Of a stretch of 64,000 nucleotides of DNA, positions 60,250 through 64,000 are shown piece by piece. The translations under genes were made by a program, and so were the position numbers. A model generated the notes under the pieces. It was not told the origin of the DNA and searched no databases. It worked only from the letters and a program-made list of their open reading frames with translations. Each line of letters begins with the position of its first letter. Position 1 is the first letter of the stretch. This DNA comes from Brachybacterium sp. UMB0905 (GTDB lineage Bacteria > Actinomycetota > Actinomycetes > Actinomycetales > Dermabacteraceae): contig NZ_PNHL01000004.1 in NCBI RefSeq assembly GCF_002871795.1, positions 1 through 64,000 of the forward strand, given 5' to 3'.

Positions 60250-61740
60250 ATGAACGACCCCCGACGCCGCGCCGAGCATCGCGCGCTCGCGCTGTCCGTC
60301 CTGGTGCCCGGCATGAACGGCACCACCGTCCCCACCTGGCTGCGCACCGCGATCGCCGACGGGCTGGCCGGTGTGCTGCTGTTCGCCCCCAACACTCCGT
60401 CCCTGGAGACCACCCGCGCGCTCAGCGCCGAGCTGCATGCGGCCGGTCCCGTCCTCGTGATGGCCGATGAGGAGAGCGGTGATGTCTCGCGCCTGCAGGC
60501 CGCCGGCGGCTCCTCCCTGGCCGGTGCCGCGGCGCTCGGCGCGGCCGATGATGTGGAGCTCACGCGTGAGAGCGGCCGGATGCTGGGGCGCCTGCAGCGG
60601 GCCGTCGGCATCGACATGGACCTCGCCCCCGTGCTCGATGTGGCCTCCGAGCCGCACAACCCCGTCATCGGGGTGCGCTCCTTCGGGCCCAGCGCCGAGG
60701 TGGTCTCCCGGCACGGCGCCGCCATGGTGCAGGGGCTCGCCGAGGGCGGGGTGCTCACCTGCGGCAAGCACTTCCCCGGCCACGGGGACACCCTCGTGGA
60801 CAGCCACCTGTCCCTGCCCACCCTGGATATCCCCGTCGACACCCTGCGCGAGCGCGACCTGCCGCCGTTTGCTGCCGCCGCAGCAGCGGGCATGGACTCT
60901 GTGATGACCGGGCATCTGCTGATCCCCGCGCTCGGCTCCCGGCCCGGGACCCTTGAGCCTGCGGTCACTGCGCTCGTGCGGGAGCTGCCGGGCGGGGAAG
61001 ACCTCGCGATCATCACCGATGCTCTGGACATGGGGGCGGTGTCCGCCGCGGGTCTCGGGGAGGTGTGCATCCAGGCGCTCGAGGCGGGCGCGGACCTGCT
61101 GTGCCTGGGGCACACGATGGGCCGGGATGATGAGGCGCAGTTCGAGCTCGCCGTCGCGGGGATCGTCCAGGCCCTCGATGCCGGCCGGCTCAGCCCGGAA
61201 CAGCTGGCGGAGCCGCAGCGCCGCATCGCGCGGTTGCGAGAGCGGGCCGCCGCGCACCGCGAGCAGGCGCCGCGCGAGGATCTCCAGGAGATCGTCACGG
61301 AGCTTGAGCAGCTCGGGGCGCGGGCCGCGCGCGCCGCGGTGATCGCGCGCGGTGCGGTGCAGCGCACCGGGCAGCCCGTGCTGCTGGATGTGCGGCGCCG
61401 CGTCAACCAGGCCGCCGGGCGCTTCACCCGCAGCTTCGAGCTCGCTGTGCAGAGCCGGGACGAGCAGGCCCTCATCGGCCCTGACCTGGATCTTGCCGAG
61501 CTGCCGGAGGGTGCCGCGGTGATGGTGGTGTGCCGCGCGCCGGTAACCGATGCGGAGGAGGGGGAGCGGCTGCGCGCCGTGCTCGCCGCGAGGCCCGATG
61601 CCGTCGTGATCCACACCGGCACCCGCGACAGCGCCCCCGCGCATGATGCGCTCGTGCTCACCAGCGGCGCCGGGCGGGCGAACGCTGAGGCGGCGATCGC
61701 CCTGATCCTCGATGGGCCGCGCGAAGAGGGCGCAGCATGA
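60250..61740 (+). CDS. nagZ: Beta-N-acetylhexosaminidase, GH3 (NagZ type)
   Basis: 496 residues from an ATG preceded by GAGAGGAG. GH3 NagZ motifs: GKHFPGHGDTLVDSHLSLP with the Asp-His dyad (D184, H186) and the nucleophile in IITDALDMGAVS (D257). A second domain of about 150 residues follows. There is no signal peptide. It removes terminal GlcNAc from GlcNAc-MurNAc fragments; some GH3 members of this type act as phosphorylases, which would give GlcNAc-1-phosphate. Together with NamZ it can dismantle glycan chains inside the cell. Confidence 0.93.
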   Translation: MNDPRRRAEHRALALSVLVPGMNGTTVPTWLRTAIADGLAGVLLFAPNTPSLETTRALSAELHAAGPVLVMADEESGDVSRLQAAGGSSLAGAAALGAADDVELTRESGRMLGRLQRAVGIDMDLAPVLDVASEPHNPVIGVRSFGPSAEVVSRHGAAMVQGLAEGGVLTCGKHFPGHGDTLVDSHLSLPTLDIPVDTLRERDLPPFAAAAAAGMDSVMTGHLLIPALGSRPGTLEPAVTALVRELPGGEDLAIITDALDMGAVSAAGLGEVCIQALEAGADLLCLGHTMGRDDEAQFELAVAGIVQALDAGRLSPEQLAEPQRRIARLRERAAAHREQAPREDLQEIVTELEQLGARAARAAVIARGAVQRTGQPVLLDVRRRVNQAAGRFTRSFELAVQSRDEQALIGPDLDLAELPEGAAVMVVCRAPVTDAEEGERLRAVLAARPDAVVIHTGTRDSAPAHDALVLTSGAGRANAEAAIALILDGPREEGAA

Positions 61741-62441
61741 ACCGCCGCCCTATCCGGGACGCCGACGGTGCGACCGTCGGCACCCTCTACCTTCCGCCGG
61801 AGACCTCGGCCGACGGGGTGCTCGTCATCGCCTCGCATGGGCACAGTGCGGACCACGACTTCCTCGAGCATGAGCGGCACCGTCAGGACCTCGAGCTGTG
61901 GCTCGCGCAGGGCTGGCATGTGGCCACGCATCGGCAGGGCGGGGAGGCTTCCTGGGGCAATGCACAGGCCCTCGAGGGTGCGCGCGAGGCCTATACGGCG
62001 GCGGCAGCTCTCACTCCGGTGCGGCGTGTCGTGGCCTTCGGGTTCTCCATGGGCGGGCTCGCATCGTTGAACATCGCCGCGCACCGGGTGCTGCCGGATC
62101 TGCTGGGCGTCGTGACCGTCAACGGCGTGGTGGATACGCACACGTTCACGCCCGAGCACGGGGTGTGGGAGGCATACGGTGCGAGCTCCTGGGACGACCT
62201 CGCGGAGCGGCAGAGCGGATCTGACCCCGCGCGCGATGACCCGCAGCGCCTGGCCGGGATCCCGATCCTGCAGCTCGCGGGCCGGGCGGATCTCTCGGTG
62301 GAGCCTGCCCGGCACACCGAGGTGCTGGCTGCGCGGGCGGCGACACCCGAGCTGCTGACCACGGTGCTCGGAGCCTGGGGCCACGTGGACGGGCCGTTCA
62401 GCCCGGAGCTCATCGTGGCGTGGATCCGGGCGCGGCTGTGA
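61737..62441 (+). CDS. Alpha/beta hydrolase in the salvage island
   Basis: 234 residues; the ATG overlaps the nagZ stop. Nucleophile elbow GFSMGG, oxyanion region VLVIASHGHSADHDFLEHER, and a C-terminal catalytic histidine in LGAWGHVDGPF. It looks like a serine esterase or peptidase of the BAAT/dienelactone type. Coupled translation with nagZ suggests work on the same substrate, for example removal of an ester group or stem peptide, but this is only an inference. Confidence 0.8.
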   Translation: MNRRPIRDADGATVGTLYLPPETSADGVLVIASHGHSADHDFLEHERHRQDLELWLAQGWHVATHRQGGEASWGNAQALEGAREAYTAAAALTPVRRVVAFGFSMGGLASLNIAAHRVLPDLLGVVTVNGVVDTHTFTPEHGVWEAYGASSWDDLAERQSGSDPARDDPQRLAGIPILQLAGRADLSVEPARHTEVLAARAATPELLTTVLGAWGHVDGPFSPELIVAWIRARL

Positions 62442-62561
62442 GGGGGCCCAGATGACGTGGTGTTCGTTACTGTCCTCGGATCTGGTTTGGGCCAGTGCTC
62501 ATCGCGGAGTACTCTGAGGGAACCTTCGGCCTCGGCGCCTATGACCCGGTGCCGGAGATAC

Positions 62562-62645
62562 GCGCAAGTGGCGGAATTGGTAGACGCGCACGGTTCAGGT
62601 CCGTGTGCCTTCGCGGGCGTGGGGGTTCAAGTCCCCCCTTGCGCA
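62562..62645 (+). tRNA. tRNA-Leu(CAG)
   Basis: A class II tRNA with a long variable arm. Acceptor GCGCAAG pairs with CUUGCGC. The anticodon stem CACGG/CCGUG holds loop UUCAGGU, giving anticodon CAG. The T-arm reads GGGGGUUCAAGUCCCCC. CCA is not encoded. Confidence 0.95.
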
Positions 62646-62651
62646 CCCGGT

Positions 62652-62688
62652 GAAATCCCCTGTGACCAGCACGGTCGCAGGGGATTTC
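62652..62688 (+). terminator. Terminator after tRNA-Leu
   Basis: A perfect 11-bp repeat GAAATCCCCTG (62652-62662) with its complement at 62678-62688, seven bases after the tRNA. The stem ends in ATTTC on the transcript. It can also serve the leftward membrane-protein gene at 62704. Confidence 0.7.
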
Positions 62689-62703
62689 GCATGAGCGGAC
62701 TGC

Positions 62704-63045
62704 TTAGAACTCGATGACGAGCTTCACGAGCAGCCACAGCAGCGACGGCCCGAGCCCGAACACGCCCATGAACGCGGACCACACGGGCCGGTGCGTGTCC
62801 CGCGCAATGTTGCGCATCGCCACCAGCGCCACCAGGACCAGCGGGAACACCAGCCAGAACAGCACCAGAGAGACCCCACCGAGCACCGCGAGCAGCGTGC
62901 CGATATCGTCCCCCTGGGTGGCCATCGCGATCCCGACGACCAGCGCCACCAGGCCCGCCGCGCCCAGCACGATGTTGCCGAGCTGGAGAACGGCCGCCCA
63001 TTCCGGCAGCAGCGAGGTCGACGTGGCCTGCCAGCGACGGCTCAT
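62704..63045 (-). CDS. Small membrane protein, 113 aa
   Basis: Three membrane helices (LGNIVLGAAGLVALVVGIAM, then a longer one around residues 50-75 and one at the C-terminus, LGPSLLWLLVKLVIEF) separated by short loops. No known family motif. Its start overlaps the stop of the NYN nuclease gene by four bases, so the two are co-expressed. Confidence 0.7.
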   Translation of the reverse strand: MSRRWQATSTSLLPEWAAVLQLGNIVLGAAGLVALVVGIAMATQGDDIGTLLAVLGGVSLVLFWLVFPLVLVALVAMRNIARDTHRPVWSAFMGVFGLGPSLLWLLVKLVIEF

Positions 63046-63590
63046 AGGAACTCCAGCGGGTCGAACTCGTCGATGTCGATGATCCGCACCCGCGGCAGGC
63101 GGCTGGTGAAGGCCTGCACGTCGTACTCGAGGTCATGCACCTCGATGCCGGGCACGTCCTTGAGCTCGTTCGCCATGAACTCCTTGAAGCCCACGAGCGC
63201 GAGACGCCGCGCGGGCGCCTCGGCCAGGCGCTGCATCTGCGGCACAAAATCCTTGTCGTGGCTGACGAGCATCACGTCGGCGTCCATGTCGACGATCGCC
63301 TCGGCGGTCCGCTGGATCGCGATGTCCACCACCTTGCCGGCGCCGCGCAGCGGCACGGGCTTGTACCCGATCGCCAGCAGCGCCTGCACGAAGTTCGAGG
63401 GCAGTGACTCGTCCACAGCCAGGAAGAACAGGCCCTTTGTGGGCTGGCCCCAGGCCTGCTGCGCGTGATCCAGCAGCTTGTTCCAGCGCGGGCGCTCCTC
63501 CGGCTGCGGGCGGCGGCCCAGCACCGAGATGCCGAGCGTCGCATCGATGTTCTCGCCGTCGACCAGGAGGTACGTGGTGCGTTCCGTCAT
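63042..63590 (-). CDS. NYN domain (PIN-like) nuclease
   Basis: 182 residues. LLVDGENIDATLGIS supplies the first acidic residue of the NYN/DUF88 (LabA-like) fold. GKVVDIAIQRTAEAIVDMDA and VMLVSHDKDFVPQMQRLAEA supply the remaining metal-binding acids. The C-terminus continues with a helical region and ends FDPLEFL. Proteins of this family cut or bind RNA; a specific target is not known. Confidence 0.85.
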   Translation of the reverse strand: MTERTTYLLVDGENIDATLGISVLGRRPQPEERPRWNKLLDHAQQAWGQPTKGLFFLAVDESLPSNFVQALLAIGYKPVPLRGAGKVVDIAIQRTAEAIVDMDADVMLVSHDKDFVPQMQRLAEAPARRLALVGFKEFMANELKDVPGIEVHDLEYDVQAFTSRLPRVRIIDIDEFDPLEFL

Positions 63591-63599
63591 GGGGTGAGC

Positions 63600-63983
63600 T
63601 TAAGGGTCGACGGGGTGCCATCGGCCTGCACCGTCATCGTCGTCGCGCCAGCGCCAATGCTGAGAGGGGCCGATGGGTTTGCCAGGCGCTTCTCGCAGCC
63701 AGAGCGTGGACCCCGGATTCCAGCCGGCGATGACGCTGGCGACCCCGTCGGCCACGTCGATCAGCGTCGTGGCGGCGGTGAGATAGCCGGGCACCGTGAG
63801 GTGCACGGCGCCCCATCGCCGCGAGACAGCCTCCCAGTCGGGAATCACCCAGGTGCCGTCGCGGCCGGTCACCCGGTACCAGTCGTGCCGACGCGAGGCG
63901 GTGACCTCGAGCGGATGCTCGCGGCACAGCTTCGCCCAGTCCTCAGCGCCGGTGATCTCGAGGACCTCCGTCGGCCCCTGCAC
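63600..63983 (-). CDS. Hypothetical protein, possibly cut by the window edge
   Basis: 127 residues from a GTG at 63983; the frame stays open to the window end, so the true start may lie outside. Trp-rich, with DWAKLCREHPLEVTASRRHD and WVIPDWEAVSRRWGAVHLTV, then a hydrophobic middle and an acidic end. I do not recognise a family. Confidence 0.55.
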   Translation of the reverse strand: MQGPTEVLEITGAEDWAKLCREHPLEVTASRRHDWYRVTGRDGTWVIPDWEAVSRRWGAVHLTVPGYLTAATTLIDVADGVASVIAGWNPGSTLWLREAPGKPIGPSQHWRWRDDDDGAGRWHPVDP

Positions 63984-64000
63984 GGGCGTGGTCGTGCACT

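Noticed and set aside
60162..62384. A 740-codon frame opposite nagZ and the hydrolase
   Set aside because: Ser/Arg/Pro-rich shadow; nagZ carries all GH3 motifs on the other strand.

Overview
The window is about 64 kb of a high-GC actinobacterial chromosome that spans the replication-origin region. The gene order (gyrA-gyrB, dciA-recF-dnaN-dnaA, then divergent rpmH-rnpA-yidD-yidC-jag-rsmG-parA-parB, trxB, murJ, cca, ponA, rpsF-ssb-rpsR-rplI), the DLW-39 and DUF3566 genes next to gyrA, and the DUF6049 gene next to murJ all fit Actinomycetes. I infer a Brachybacterium/Dermabacteraceae-like organism from the overall look. This is a judgement, not a database result.

Layout. 1-3.8 kb is an eroded accessory patch: fragments of rpmJ, a tetR gene, an antitoxin and a molybdopterin oxidoreductase, plus one intact-looking toxin-antitoxin pair and tRNA-Ala/tRNA-Ile flanking a 57-residue DLW-39 protein. 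3.9-9.6 kb is DUF3566, gyrA and gyrB. 9.9-17.4 kb is a LacI-controlled sugar ABC importer with a GH2 beta-mannosidase, placed between gyrB and dciA, which are normally adjacent. 17.5-29.3 kb is the replication, RNA-processing, membrane-insertion and segregation core, with the probable oriC between dnaN and dnaA and extra DnaA boxes inside dnaA. 29.3-32.8 kb is a 3.5 kb gene-free region carrying about sixteen variant parS sites with DnaA boxes at both ends. 32.8-43 kb holds a cysteine-less thioredoxin-like protein, trxB, an actinobacterial MviN system split into separate genes (pseudokinase/discoidin protein and MurJ), DUF6049 and cca. 43-48.3 kb is a bifunctional penicillin-binding protein and the rpsF-ssb-rpsR-rplI operon with a probable S6:S18 leader. 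48.3-62.4 kb is an amino-acid permease and then a compact peptidoglycan-salvage island. The window ends with tRNA-Leu(CAG), a small membrane protein, an NYN nuclease and a partial unknown gene.

How the genes work together. The core replicates (dnaA, dnaN, recF, dciA, gyrAB), segregates (parA, parB, parS array) and builds the envelope (yidC, murJ with its pseudokinase, ponA). The salvage island pairs an oligopeptide-type ABC importer with cytosolic-looking NamZ (exo-N-acetylmuramidase), NagZ, a PIG-L deacetylase, a tandem GNAT, an alpha/beta hydrolase, MurQ and a MurR/RpiR regulator. Two tandem GTAA-N5-TTAC palindromes in front of the importer gene are the best candidate operator. The two most unusual things I see are the parS-variant array paired with a ParB that has a histone H1-like basic linker, and the self-contained muropeptide import and degradation island.
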